A stretch of DNA of 64,000 bases, taken from NCBI RefSeq assembly GCF_000429905.1, contig NZ_AUCT01000008.1, positions 124,001-188,000 on the forward strand. The letters are read 5' to 3'. Shown in pieces: positions 15,642-25,021 of this stretch (positions are counted from its first letter, which is position 1; each line of letters opens with the position of its first letter). The notes beneath the pieces are model-generated. The model was given only the letters and a program-made list of their open reading frames with translations, did no database searches and was not told the DNA's origin. Source of the stretch: Desulfatibacillum aliphaticivorans DSM 15576 (GTDB taxonomy: Bacteria; Desulfobacterota; Desulfobacteria; Desulfobacterales; Desulfatibacillaceae). Made by a program: the position numbers and the translations under genes.

Positions 15642-16868
15642 CTAATCCGCGGTCTTGCGCATAAACGTGGGGCGATCCAGGTCGTCGTCCTCCGAAATAT
15701 AGCTCTGGTATCCCCGGTACATGGACCTGGCCGACTCGCCTACGGCCCGCTGCTGGCGGGAGCGCATGAAAGTGGGCTCGTCCAGATCCAGGACGTTCTC
15801 CAGGTCGTCCGGCGTGACGTCCCTGACTCTGCCGCGGGTTCCGGCGTCCTGGCATCCCTTGGGCTCGCTGATGGGCACGGGCTGCTTAAGGCCGCCGGGA
15901 GCATCGGAGCCGATGCCGGTTGCGATAAGGGTGACCCGCACTTCGTCGCCCATGTTTTCATCCACAACGCAGCCCCAGATGATGTCCGCGTCGTCTCCGG
16001 CTTCCTCGTGGATGCGTTCGGAGGCTTCGGCCACTTCGTCCAGGCTGATGTCTGCGCCGCTGGTGATGTTCATGAGCACGCCGCGGGCGCCGCTGATGGA
16101 CAGGTCTTCCAGCAAAGGATGGTACAGGGCGCGTTCAGCGGCTTCCAGGGCGCGGTTTTCGCCCCGGCCCATGCCGATGCCCATGAGGGCCATGCCCGCT
16201 TTATCCATGGTGGAGCGCACGTCGGCGAAATCCAGGTTGACCAGACCGGTTTTCATGATCAGGTCCGTAATGCCGCGCACCGAGTGCAGAAGCACTTCAT
16301 CCGCCCTTTTGAACATGTCCACCATGGAGGTGCCTTTTTCGGCCAGGGTCCGTAAACGATCGTTGGGAATGGTGATGACCGTATCGGCGTTTTCCTTAAG
16401 GCGCTCCAGTCCTTCCATGGCCATTCTGGTTCTTTTCTTGCCCTCAAACTTAAAGGGTCTGGTGACCACGCCTACGGTGAGCACGCCCAAATCCTTGCAG
16501 ATCTTTGCGATGACCGGCGCTGCTCCGGTTCCGGTGCCGCCGCCCAGGCCTGCAGTGATGAAAACCATGTGGCTGCCTTCCAGCGCCTTTTTGATTTCCT
16601 CCTGGTTTTCTTCCGCTGCAGCCTTGCCGATTTCCGGCTTGGCGCCTGCGCCCAGGCCTTCGGTCAGGCGTTCGCCCAACTGGATTTTGGTGGCGGCCTT
16701 GCTGGCCATGAGGGCCTGGGAATCCGTGTTGGCGACGATGAAGTTCACCCCTTCCAGACCCGCCTCGATCATGTTGTTGACTGCGTTTCCGCCTGCGCCG
16801 CCGGCGCCGATCACTTTGATCCTTGCTGACTTCTCCTTGGGCACCATTTTGAACATCATGTCTGACAT
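15642..16868 (-). CDS. ftsZ: Cell division GTPase FtsZ
   Basis: A 408-aa tubulin homologue that polymerises into the Z ring at midcell. The GTP-binding tubulin signature is GGGTGTGAAP, with IGAGGAGGNAVNNM at the N-terminus and the T7 loop GNVDFADVRS-type segment (NLDFADVRSTMDKAG). After the globular domain, at about residue 320, comes a linker with two copies of the FtsA/ZipA-binding C-terminal peptide: LDEPTFMR (residues 362-369) and LDRPTFMRKTAD (397-408). Normally there is one. The ATG at 16868 has AGGAGG upstream. Last division gene of the cluster. Confidence 0.97.
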   Translation of the reverse strand: MSDMMFKMVPKEKSARIKVIGAGGAGGNAVNNMIEAGLEGVNFIVANTDSQALMASKAATKIQLGERLTEGLGAGAKPEIGKAAAEENQEEIKKALEGSHMVFITAGLGGGTGTGAAPVIAKICKDLGVLTVGVVTRPFKFEGKKRTRMAMEGLERLKENADTVITIPNDRLRTLAEKGTSMVDMFKRADEVLLHSVRGITDLIMKTGLVNLDFADVRSTMDKAGMALMGIGMGRGENRALEAAERALYHPLLEDLSISGARGVLMNITSGADISLDEVAEASERIHEEAGDDADIIWGCVVDENMGDEVRVTLIATGIGSDAPGGLKQPVPISEPKGCQDAGTRGRVRDVTPDDLENVLDLDEPTFMRSRQQRAVGESARSMYRGYQSYISEDDDLDRPTFMRKTAD

Positions 16869-16954
16869 ATTATTTCCTCCTGTTGCATGGCTTCATGTTA
16901 GCCGGCAAGGCCCCCTAAAACCCGCCGGCTGTTTTCGCCAAAAAACCTTAACCT

Positions 16955-18181
16955 TTATACAACGTCTTTAAACCATTTCTTCAGCCAATTGACTAGCTTG
17001 TCGAACATTCCCTTTTCCCTGAGACGGGAATGGCCCGGATTTTGATTCCTGGCGCCGTAAAGCACCAGGCCCACGGCCGTGGCGTACATGGGGCTATTGA
17101 CCATATCCACCAGGCCGGTGACTCCGGCGGGCTTGCCAATGCGAGCGGGCACGTTGAACACCTGCTCTGCAATCTCCGCCATACCGTCCAGGAGCACGGC
17201 GCCTCCCGTAAGAACAACGCCCGAGCTGATATTGTTTTTCATACCAGCTCTCCATAACTCCTGATCCAGCAGTTCAAACATTTCCTGCACCCTGGGCTCC
17301 AGGATTTCCCCAAGGATCTGCCGCGGCAACATGCGGGCTTTACGCCCTCCCACCCCGGGTATTTCGATGGAATCGTCCTTCCCTATTTTTCCCGAAGCGC
17401 AGGTTCCGTAATGCTGCTTGATCTTTTCAGCGTCCACCAAAGGCGCCCGCAACCCGATGGATATGTCGTTGGTCAGGTTGGCGCCGCCCAGGGGCAAAAC
17501 GTATGTATGGCGGATGCAGTTTTTCGTAAAAACCGCCAGGTCCGTGGTTCCGCCGCCGATATCAATGAGGGCGACGCCCAGGTCCCTTTCCTCGGGAATG
17601 AGGACGGCTTCGCTGGAAGCCAGGGGCTCCAGGACCATTTCCAGCACGTCCAGATCCGCCTTTTGCGCGCATTTGACAATGTTCTGGGCCGCCGCGGAAG
17701 CGCCGGTCACCACATGGATGTTGGCCTCCAGCCTGACGCCGGCCATGCCCACCGGGTTGCGGATGCCCCGCTCGCCGTCCACAATGTATTCCTGGGGCAG
17801 GACGTGGATAATCTCCCTGTCCTGGGGAATGGCCACGGCTCTGGCCGCTTCCAGAACCCTTTCCTTGTCCGCGGGCGTAATTTCATTTCCTTTGATGGCG
17901 ATGATGCCGTTGCTGTTAAACCCGGCCACATGGCCTCCGGCAATTCCGGCGTAGACATTGGAGATATCGCACCCAGCCATGAGTTCGGCTTCCTGCACGG
18001 CCTTCCTGATGGACTCCACAGTGGATTCGATGTTCACCACGACGCCTTTTCGCAGCCCGTCGGACGGATGGTGTCCGATTCCCACAATCTGAACGCCTTC
18101 CTCAGTGACCTCTCCCACCGCCGCGCAGATTTTTGTGGTGCCTATATCCAGGCCCACGATCAACTCACCCTGACTGCGCAT
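16955..18181 (-). CDS. ftsA: Cell division protein FtsA
   Basis: A 408-aa actin-like ATPase that tethers FtsZ to the inner membrane and recruits later divisome proteins. The phosphate-1 motif is VGLDIGTTKICA, phosphate-2 is LIDIGGGTTDLAVF, and the adenosine region is VVLTGGAVLLDGM. The C-terminus ends in an amphipathic helix, FDKLVNWLKKWFKDVV, the usual membrane-targeting sequence. It follows ftsQ by two bases, so translation is probably coupled, and precedes ftsZ by 86 bp. Confidence 0.97.
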   Translation of the reverse strand: MRSQGELIVGLDIGTTKICAAVGEVTEEGVQIVGIGHHPSDGLRKGVVVNIESTVESIRKAVQEAELMAGCDISNVYAGIAGGHVAGFNSNGIIAIKGNEITPADKERVLEAARAVAIPQDREIIHVLPQEYIVDGERGIRNPVGMAGVRLEANIHVVTGASAAAQNIVKCAQKADLDVLEMVLEPLASSEAVLIPEERDLGVALIDIGGGTTDLAVFTKNCIRHTYVLPLGGANLTNDISIGLRAPLVDAEKIKQHYGTCASGKIGKDDSIEIPGVGGRKARMLPRQILGEILEPRVQEMFELLDQELWRAGMKNNISSGVVLTGGAVLLDGMAEIAEQVFNVPARIGKPAGVTGLVDMVNSPMYATAVGLVLYGARNQNPGHSRLREKGMFDKLVNWLKKWFKDVV

Positions 18182-18183
18182 AC

Positions 18184-19008
18184 CTACACCTCCTCCCGGG
18201 GACGCACGACCACACGGTCCACGTCCACAATGTCTATCAATGCCACATCTATTCCCTGCTCCTTATTGCATTTTAAAAGCACCTGATTCAGCCGCATGAG
18301 CTTGTTGGCGTAATCTCCGTAGCCAAAACGCACGGCGAATTCGGGCTCCCGGGAAACCAGGGTCAAACCCATGTCCCTATCCACCTTGATGGCAGCCACG
18401 CTTGAGCAGGGCAAAGCCCATTCGTATTCTTTTTTAACCTTCAGAAACTCGTAAACCGCTTCATAAATCGGAGACATTTTTTCTCCGGCCACGCTGATGT
18501 CGGAAAATTTCAGCCCGGTGATTATGGGCAGATCCCTTGGGTCCGCCGCTTCAAAGCGTTTAAAAATTTCGCCCTGGGCGTCCATGAGAAAAGCCTCGCC
18601 CAAATCCAGGACGGCGATGGCTTCGCGTTCCGTAACGGTTATGGTCATTTTATCAGGCAGGTTCCTGCGAACCTTGGCCTTGGCAACCCAGGGATGGGCC
18701 GTCACGCTGTCCTGCACTTTTTTCAAGCTGACGGAGAGGATGTTATCCCCCAGATTAAGGCCGGCCTGGTCCAAAACATCCTGGGCCGAAAGCCGGCTGT
18801 TTCCCTGGATTTCAATATTCTTGGCGTTGAAATACGGGCTTTGGGTGAACACGTCGTACACCAGGATGGACAGGACCGCAAAAAGGGCCAGTCCCGCCAA
18901 CAGCCCCGTTCCCACAAAGCACCGCAAGAAGACCTTTTTAAGATTGGTCTTCGCGGGAGCCGTGCTTTTTTTGTACCTGTTTTTCCGGACTTTTTTACGT
19001 ACCAACAA
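18184..19008 (-). CDS. ftsQ: Cell division protein FtsQ
   Basis: A 274-aa bitopic inner-membrane protein of the FtsQBL complex. A basic cytosolic N-terminus (KKVRKNRYKK) precedes one membrane span at about 32-52. The POTRA domain follows (FNAKNIEIQGNSRLSAQDVL), then the FtsQ beta domain with TITVTEREAIAVLD. The start is a TTG at 19008 preceded by GGAGGTG; a second TTG is adjacent. It overlaps the end of murB by 14 bases. Confidence 0.92.
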   Translation of the reverse strand: MLVRKKVRKNRYKKSTAPAKTNLKKVFLRCFVGTGLLAGLALFAVLSILVYDVFTQSPYFNAKNIEIQGNSRLSAQDVLDQAGLNLGDNILSVSLKKVQDSVTAHPWVAKAKVRRNLPDKMTITVTEREAIAVLDLGEAFLMDAQGEIFKRFEAADPRDLPIITGLKFSDISVAGEKMSPIYEAVYEFLKVKKEYEWALPCSSVAAIKVDRDMGLTLVSREPEFAVRFGYGDYANKLMRLNQVLLKCNKEQGIDVALIDIVDVDRVVVRPREEV

Positions 19009-19963
19009 TTTTCACCTCCGGTTCCAGGCTGACCCCGTGTTTGTTCAATACTTCCTCTTGAACCAATTCCATAAGCGCCAGTATTTCCGACGCAGTTGCT
19101 TTACCCGTATTGACGATCCAGTTTGCATGGACCGGGGAAACCATGGCCCCGCCGATGGCTTTTCCCTTTAAACCTGCTTTGTCTATCAATGCCCCGGCCG
19201 AAGGACCGCCCGGGGGATTTTTAAAAAAACTGCCCGCGCTTCGCACTCCCTGGGGCTGGGTCGCCTTACGGCGCTCAAAATGTTTTTTGGCCTGCTTTTG
19301 CAGGGCCTCCGGATCGGCCGGCTTGGTTAAAAAACTACCGCCGGTTACGATAACGGGCTTGCCCGGCTTGCTTTCCAAGCCGTGATCCATGGTGCGGTAT
19401 CCCCAGGCGATTTCCTCGGCGGCCAGGCGTTTTTCCGCTCCAAGATTATCCATGATCCGAACTTCCCGGATGGAATCCGCAACACACCCCTCGTGCGTAC
19501 CCGCATTCATCAGGATGGCGCCGCCGACGGTTCCGGGTATGCCCACGCCGAAGTTAAGGCCTTCCAGGCCTTTTTTCACGGCGTAAGAGCAAAGTTTCGC
19601 CAGCATCACGCCTGCGCCGGCCCGAATCAGAACCCCATCATTGGCCGCCTCTTCCTCCATGAGCTTGAAATCCCCGGACAGCCGAATAACGACGCCTGAA
19701 ATTCCACCGTCCCGAACCAGGAGATTGGTTCCCTTGCCCAAGACGAAATAGGGAAGGTTCTTTTCTCCGGTCCATTGGACCAGGTCCGAAAGTCCTTTTA
19801 CGGTCAATGCCTTGACCAGGGCGCTTGCCGGACCTCCCACTCCAAAGGAGGTGTGCGTTCCCAATGGTTCGTCAAAGAACACGCTCCGCCCGAAGCGCTG
19901 GGACAACCAGTCCCGATCTTCGGCGGACAGGCTTTTTAAAAGCCCGCTTTTCACGCGGCTCAA
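18995..19963 (-). CDS. murB: UDP-N-acetylenolpyruvoylglucosamine reductase MurB
   Basis: A 322-aa flavoenzyme that reduces UDP-GlcNAc enolpyruvate to UDP-MurNAc with NADPH. FAD-binding features are HTSFGVGGPASA and YFVLGKGTNLLVRDGG; the catalytic Ser lies in GVRSAGSFFKNPPG (type II MurB spacing) and a late Glu in SLEPEVKIVG. The apparent TTG start at 19963 overlaps the murC stop as TTGA; a GTG at 19954 is an alternative. Cytosolic, second committed step of peptidoglycan synthesis. Confidence 0.95.
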   Translation of the reverse strand: MSRVKSGLLKSLSAEDRDWLSQRFGRSVFFDEPLGTHTSFGVGGPASALVKALTVKGLSDLVQWTGEKNLPYFVLGKGTNLLVRDGGISGVVIRLSGDFKLMEEEAANDGVLIRAGAGVMLAKLCSYAVKKGLEGLNFGVGIPGTVGGAILMNAGTHEGCVADSIREVRIMDNLGAEKRLAAEEIAWGYRTMDHGLESKPGKPVIVTGGSFLTKPADPEALQKQAKKHFERRKATQPQGVRSAGSFFKNPPGGPSAGALIDKAGLKGKAIGGAMVSPVHANWIVNTGKATASEILALMELVQEEVLNKHGVSLEPEVKIVGT

Positions 19964-21330
19964 CTTCTGCTCGCCAGGAAGGATTCTCCCACCCTGTATA
20001 CATCTCCTGCGCCCAGGGTGATGAGTACGTCCCCTTCCCGCACGGTTTTATCTAACTCCTGCAAGGCTGACTCCTTGCTGGGAGCGTGGATTACATGTTT
20101 ATGCCCGTAGGCTTTAAGAGCCTTGCAAAGGCTCACGCTGTCCACCCCGGGAATGGGCTTTTCGCCCGCCGGATAAATGGGCAGCACGACCAGGTAGTCC
20201 GCCTGATAAAAGGACCTGGCAAAGTCCTCAAAAAGGCTTTGGGTCCTGGAATACCTGTGAGGTTGAAAAATCACCCCGACCCGGCGCTCCGGGTAGCTGT
20301 CGTTCACGGCCTGAAGCGTGGTCCTGATTTCCGTGGGATGATGTCCGTAATCGTCCATCACCACAATGCCGCCGACCTTGCCCTTGGTTTCCAGGCGGCG
20401 ATGCACGCCGCTCAGGCTTTCGAGGGCCGCCTTAATATTTTCAAAGGGCACGTTCAACTCCAGGCCGACCGCAATGCTCGCCAAGGAGTTGTATACGTTG
20501 TGAAGGCCGGGCAGATTCAACGTAATCCGGCCCAAGCGCTTCTTATTGTGGCGCACCGTAAACCGGCTGGTCAGGCCTTCGGTTGTCACGTCCCCGGCCT
20601 GCAAGTCCGCCTGGGTGGTGAGGCCGTAAGTGACATACCGTTTATTGATAAACGGAATCAGGTCCTGCACGGGCTCGGAATCCAGGCAAAGCACGGACAG
20701 TCCGTAAAAGGGAATCTTATCCACAAACTGGGCGAAGGCGTCCTTGATTCCGTCCATGTCCTTGTAATGGTCCATGTGCTCGCGGTCGATATTGGTGACC
20801 ACCGCAATGCTGGGGGACATCTTAAGGAACGACCCGTCGGATTCGTCCGCCTCGGCCACGATAAACTCGCCATGGCCCAGTTTTGCGTTGGAGCCGATGC
20901 TCAAGAGCTTGCCGCCGATGACCACCGTAGGATCCAAGCCGCCTGCGGCCAGGACGTCCGCCACGATGGACGTGGTGGTTGTTTTGCCATGGGCGCCTGC
21001 AATGGCCACGGAGTATTTCAACCGCATGAGCTCGGCCAGCATCTCCGCACGGGGGATGACGGGAATTCCTTGCTCCCTGGCCGAGGCCGTCTCGGGATTC
21101 TCCTGGCGAATCGCCGAGGAAACCACCACGACGTCGCAGCCTTTGACGTTTTCGGCGCGGTGGCCGCGATATATGGTCCCGCCCAATTTTGCCAGACGCT
21201 GGGTAATGTCCGATTCCTTGATGTCGGAGCCGGAAACCTGGTAGCCAAGATTCAGAAGCAGTTCGGCAATACCGCTCATTCCGATGCCGCCAATACCCAC
21301 GAAATGTATGCTGTACTTTTTACGGTACAT
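19960..21330 (-). CDS. murC: UDP-N-acetylmuramate-L-alanine ligase MurC
   Basis: A 456-aa Mur ligase adding L-Ala to UDP-MurNAc. The N-terminal Rossmann domain begins IHFVGIGGIGMSG, the ATP P-loop is GAHGKTTTTS, and the central HxxxN-type segment TNIDREHMDHY is conserved. The C-terminal domain contains FQPHRYSRT. The ATG at 21330 overlaps the end of murG by 11 bases. Normal length. Confidence 0.97.
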   Translation of the reverse strand: MYRKKYSIHFVGIGGIGMSGIAELLLNLGYQVSGSDIKESDITQRLAKLGGTIYRGHRAENVKGCDVVVVSSAIRQENPETASAREQGIPVIPRAEMLAELMRLKYSVAIAGAHGKTTTTSIVADVLAAGGLDPTVVIGGKLLSIGSNAKLGHGEFIVAEADESDGSFLKMSPSIAVVTNIDREHMDHYKDMDGIKDAFAQFVDKIPFYGLSVLCLDSEPVQDLIPFINKRYVTYGLTTQADLQAGDVTTEGLTSRFTVRHNKKRLGRITLNLPGLHNVYNSLASIAVGLELNVPFENIKAALESLSGVHRRLETKGKVGGIVVMDDYGHHPTEIRTTLQAVNDSYPERRVGVIFQPHRYSRTQSLFEDFARSFYQADYLVVLPIYPAGEKPIPGVDSVSLCKALKAYGHKHVIHAPSKESALQELDKTVREGDVLITLGAGDVYRVGESFLASRS

Positions 21331-22462
21331 GGCTTTCTCCTGCGTTCATTGCCGGTTGCGGTTGAATGTTCAGCCATGCCAGGACGTCTTCTGCAATGTC
21401 CGCTGCTGCGCGGGGTTTGCCCAGGCTCTTGGCGGCGGTCTCCATGTCCATCAATCTGGCTTTATGGTCTTTGTAAAAGGCGATTCGCTCCGCCAATAAG
21501 GTTCCGGTCAACACGTCTTCCAAAATCACTTCCGCAGCCCGGACGTCTTCCAAAGCCCTGGCATTGTATTCCTGGTGGTTATCCGCAGCAAAGGGAAAGG
21601 GGATGAAAATGCACGCCTTGCCCAATGCCGTCACTTCGGCCACCGTAGAGGCCCCTGCGCGGCACACAACCAAATCCGCCTTTTTGTATTGCGCGCCCAT
21701 GTCGTGAAAAAAAGCCCGGACGTCCGAAGGCCCATTCCAGTTTTCGTAGGCCTTTTGCGTCGTCTCCAGGTCTTGCTGCCCGGTCTGATGGATAAACCCG
21801 ATCTCTTCGGGATTCTGCAACTCCCCCAAAGATTCGATCACGGCCTGATTAATGGCGTGCGCTCCCTGGCTGCCGCCCAGAACCAGCACGGTAAAGGGCT
21901 TCTCGGCGGCCTCCGGATCGGCCTGGACCGTTTCCGCCAACAGGCTGCCCCTGATGGGGTTGCCGAAAACCTTGGCCTTGCCGGGCTTGAAATACTCCGT
22001 GCTTTTTTCGAAAGACACATAAGCCCTGCCCGCGATCTTGCCCAGCCACCGGTTGACCATGCCGGGCATCAGGTTTTGCTCCTGGATGCCGGTCTTTTTA
22101 AAAAGCATCAAACCCGCCAACATGCACGGCGCTGAGGCGTAGCCGCCCACGCCCAAAATCATTGCAGGACGAAAACGGATGATAAGCGCCAGGGCCGTAA
22201 CCATGGATACGGCCAGTTTGAACAGGGACCGGATTTTCAGCAGCAGCCCCCTGCCTTTCAGGCCTTCCACGCTGATTGCCTTGTGCGTATATCCGGCTTT
22301 ATCCACAGCCTGCTTTTCAAAGGGCTTTTGGCTCCCTACAAACAAAATGTCCGCATTGGGAGCCAGAGACTTTAGCGCCTCGGCTACGGCGATTCCGGGG
22401 TACAAATGCCCTCCCGTTCCTCCGCCGGCTATAATCATTTTGAGTGCTGTTTCGTTTTTCAT
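21320..22462 (-). CDS. murG: Lipid II synthase MurG
   Basis: A 380-aa GT28 glycosyltransferase that transfers GlcNAc from UDP-GlcNAc to lipid I on the inner leaflet. The G-loops are visible as GGGTGGHLYPG and VLGGSQGAHAIN, with donor-binding VVCRAGASTVAE and FIPFPFAADNHQ. The ATG at 22462 is chosen since GGAGGG lies seven bases upstream and it forms an ATGA overlap with the ftsW stop. A TTG further upstream (22483) has no such support. Confidence 0.96.
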   Translation of the reverse strand: MKNETALKMIIAGGGTGGHLYPGIAVAEALKSLAPNADILFVGSQKPFEKQAVDKAGYTHKAISVEGLKGRGLLLKIRSLFKLAVSMVTALALIIRFRPAMILGVGGYASAPCMLAGLMLFKKTGIQEQNLMPGMVNRWLGKIAGRAYVSFEKSTEYFKPGKAKVFGNPIRGSLLAETVQADPEAAEKPFTVLVLGGSQGAHAINQAVIESLGELQNPEEIGFIHQTGQQDLETTQKAYENWNGPSDVRAFFHDMGAQYKKADLVVCRAGASTVAEVTALGKACIFIPFPFAADNHQEYNARALEDVRAAEVILEDVLTGTLLAERIAFYKDHKARLMDMETAAKSLGKPRAAADIAEDVLAWLNIQPQPAMNAGESHVP

Positions 22463-23640
22463 GCCACAGCCCTCCTTTTCCAAAAAACCAGCCTGCCGAA
22501 AAACGGCGCACGCGCCCCCGGGCTGGCCGGATGCGCGTAGGCGATATTCTCCAGAATTCCTATGGAGACCATGTTTATCAGCAGGGAGCTTCCCCCGTAG
22601 CTGATAAAAGGCAAAGCAAGCCCTTTTGTCGGCAGCAGGTTGGTGGTCACCGCCATGTTCAGGCAGGCCTGCAGCCCGATGGAAGCTGTAATTCCAAAGG
22701 CCAAAAGCCTTGCAAAGCCGGCCGGAGCCCGCTGGGCGATGGTCAGCCCTCGCCAGACCAGAAGCGCGAACAAGCCGACCACTATGCCAACGCCGATGAG
22801 CCCCATCTCCTCCCCCAGGACCGAAAAAATAAAGTCCGTGTGCGGCTCGGGCAGGTAGAACAGCTTTTGGTATCCGTTGCCCACGCCTACTCCCGAGTAG
22901 CCCCCGGTGCCGAAAGCCATAAGGGAATGGGTGATCTGGTAGCCGTCGCCCATCTGGTTTTCCCAGGGGTTTAAAAAGGCGGCGATCCGGTTTCTCCGGT
23001 ATCCTTCGCTCATGAGCAGTTTAAAGCCCACCAAACCGGCGAGGGCGACCAAGCCGCTTAGATGCCCTATGTGAGCTCCGCCCACAAACAGCATGATCCC
23101 AATGACAAAGACCAGCATGGCGAAAGAGCCGAAATCCGGCTGAAAATAAAACAAGCCTCCAATGAGTCCCATCAGAAAAAGATGGGGGATGATTCCCACG
23201 GAGAAGTCCTTCATTTTTTCGCCTTTTTTAGTCAGGGAATAGGCCATGTATATAATGATGGCCAATCGCATGATTTCCGCAGGCTGAATATTAATCGGCC
23301 CCACGCGCATCCAGCGGGTGGCGCCGCCCACGTTCACGCCGATTCCCGGAACCAGCAAGAGTCCCAGCAACAGTACGGAAAGGCCCAGGATCGGATAGGC
23401 CAACACCTGATAGACCCGGTACGGGATGTACCGGACGGAAAACAAGAGGACCAGACCGGTCAGGGCGAAAAACAACTGCCTTTTGAAAAAGTAGGTGTCG
23501 GAGCCGTAGGTTTTGACGGCCATGGCCGAACTGGCGCTGTACACCATGACCAGTCCCATGCCTATCAAGCCCAGGACAGCCACCAGGATCACTTTGTCAA
23601 AAGCCCCCTGATTTTTCTTTGCTGTCTTTTCCGGCATCAT
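22459..23640 (-). CDS. ftsW: Peptidoglycan glycosyltransferase FtsW
   Basis: A SEDS-family polytopic membrane protein of about 393 aa with roughly ten membrane spans. It polymerises lipid II at the septum together with FtsI. Conserved SEDS elements include VMVYSASSAMA near the first span, GATRWMRVGPINIQPAE, FYLPEPHTDFIFSVLGEEMG and the C-terminal LPFISYGGSSL. Two adjacent ATGs (23640 and 23637) follow AGAGAGG; the second has the better spacing. Downstream murG overlaps by four bases. Confidence 0.96.
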   Translation of the reverse strand: MMPEKTAKKNQGAFDKVILVAVLGLIGMGLVMVYSASSAMAVKTYGSDTYFFKRQLFFALTGLVLLFSVRYIPYRVYQVLAYPILGLSVLLLGLLLVPGIGVNVGGATRWMRVGPINIQPAEIMRLAIIIYMAYSLTKKGEKMKDFSVGIIPHLFLMGLIGGLFYFQPDFGSFAMLVFVIGIMLFVGGAHIGHLSGLVALAGLVGFKLLMSEGYRRNRIAAFLNPWENQMGDGYQITHSLMAFGTGGYSGVGVGNGYQKLFYLPEPHTDFIFSVLGEEMGLIGVGIVVGLFALLVWRGLTIAQRAPAGFARLLAFGITASIGLQACLNMAVTTNLLPTKGLALPFISYGGSSLLINMVSIGILENIAYAHPASPGARAPFFGRLVFWKRRAVA

Positions 23641-23657
23641 AATCCTCTCTTGCAATC

Positions 23658-25010
23658 CTAAGCCGGCAGAGCGTTTACCACTCTGCGGAAATCCTTGCCG
23701 CGTTCCTTGTAATTCTTGTATTGATCAAAGCTGGCGCACCCAGGAGAAAGCACCACAACCTCCCCTGGCCTTGCAGCCCGTTTGGCGAATTCCACCGCTT
23801 TTTCTATGGTTCCCGCCTGGACGACCTCCACGGAGCCTGAAAGAGCCGAGGTGATGATCCCGGCGGCTTCTCCCGTGACGTACAAACGCGCCGCCTTTTG
23901 CTCCACCATGTCTTTTAAATCGCGAAAATGACCGCCTTTATCCCTGCCTCCCATGATCAGATGGACCGGCGCGTTAAAACCTTCCAGAGCCCGGAGTACG
24001 GCATCCACGTTGGTGGCCTTGGAGTCGTCGTAATATTTGACTTCCATGACCTCCCGGACGAATTCCAGGCGATGGGGCAAACCTTTAAAGGAATCGATTG
24101 CCTTTTGAATTCCCTCAATGCTTGCGCCCGCAGCGTAAGCGGCCAGGGCGGCGGCGGCGGCGTTTTCCTTGTTATGCTCGCCGGACAGGGTCATTTTTTC
24201 CAAAGAAAGAGACCACTGCTTTTGAGTCCCTTTGAAAAAATCCATGGCGCCGGCGTTCATGGCGATCCCGGCTTCTGCCGCTTCCCTGCCCGTAAAGAAC
24301 CATTGGGAAGATTGGATGCCGCCGCACATTGCACGGGACCATTTATCGCAGCCGTTCAGAATCGCAAAGTCCGCCCCGGTCTGATTCATAAACACCCGGG
24401 CTTTGGAGGCGGCGTAGCCTTCCATGCCGTCGTAGCGATCCATGTGGTCTTCGGTGACGTTGGTCAACAGGGCGACTTTAGGAGCGAACGACTCGATGGT
24501 GTCGAGTTGAAAGCTGCTGATTTCAGCGACGATCACCTGGGCTTTGTCCTGGCCCCTGGCGTAATTGACTAACGGATTGCCGATATTGCCGCCCACAAAG
24601 GCCGAAATTCCCGAGGCTTCCATCATTTCGCCGATGAGACTTGTTACAGTTGTCTTCCCGTTGGTGCCTGTCACAGCGATGATTGGCGCCTGGATGAACC
24701 GGCTGGCAAGCTCCACCTCGCCGACGACCGGGACGCCCTTTTCCCGCGCGGCTTCCAACACCGGAATGGTATGGGGCACTCCCGGGCTGATCACGATCAG
24801 GTCGGCCTGGGTGAAAGTCTCCATATTATGAGGCCCCAGCTCCACCTTGGCGCCCATATCCCGCACATTTTGGACGCGTGCTCCCAGACTGGTTTCCGAA
24901 GCTATGTCGGCGACGGTCACGCTGGCGCCTTTGTCCAGGCAAAAAGCGGCCGCGGCTTCTCCTGTGAGGGCCAGGCCTACTGCAACGATTTTTTTGCCTT
25001 TAAGATCCAT
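23658..25010 (-). CDS. murD: UDP-N-acetylmuramoylalanine-D-glutamate ligase MurD
   Basis: A Mur ligase of about 450 aa adding D-Glu to UDP-MurNAc-L-Ala. The P-loop is VTGTNGKTTVTS, with TNVTEDHMDRY in the central domain and MGGRDKGGHF plus SPGCASFDQYKNYKERG in the C-terminal domain. The ATG at 25010 (MDLKGKKIVAVG) aligns with other MurD proteins and has AAAGAGA upstream. A TTG at 25025 overlapping the mraY stop as TTGA is possible and would add five residues. Confidence 0.96.
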   Translation of the reverse strand: MDLKGKKIVAVGLALTGEAAAAFCLDKGASVTVADIASETSLGARVQNVRDMGAKVELGPHNMETFTQADLIVISPGVPHTIPVLEAAREKGVPVVGEVELASRFIQAPIIAVTGTNGKTTVTSLIGEMMEASGISAFVGGNIGNPLVNYARGQDKAQVIVAEISSFQLDTIESFAPKVALLTNVTEDHMDRYDGMEGYAASKARVFMNQTGADFAILNGCDKWSRAMCGGIQSSQWFFTGREAAEAGIAMNAGAMDFFKGTQKQWSLSLEKMTLSGEHNKENAAAAALAAYAAGASIEGIQKAIDSFKGLPHRLEFVREVMEVKYYDDSKATNVDAVLRALEGFNAPVHLIMGGRDKGGHFRDLKDMVEQKAARLYVTGEAAGIITSALSGSVEVVQAGTIEKAVEFAKRAARPGEVVVLSPGCASFDQYKNYKERGKDFRRVVNALPA

Positions 25011-25021
25011 ATTCTCTTTTC

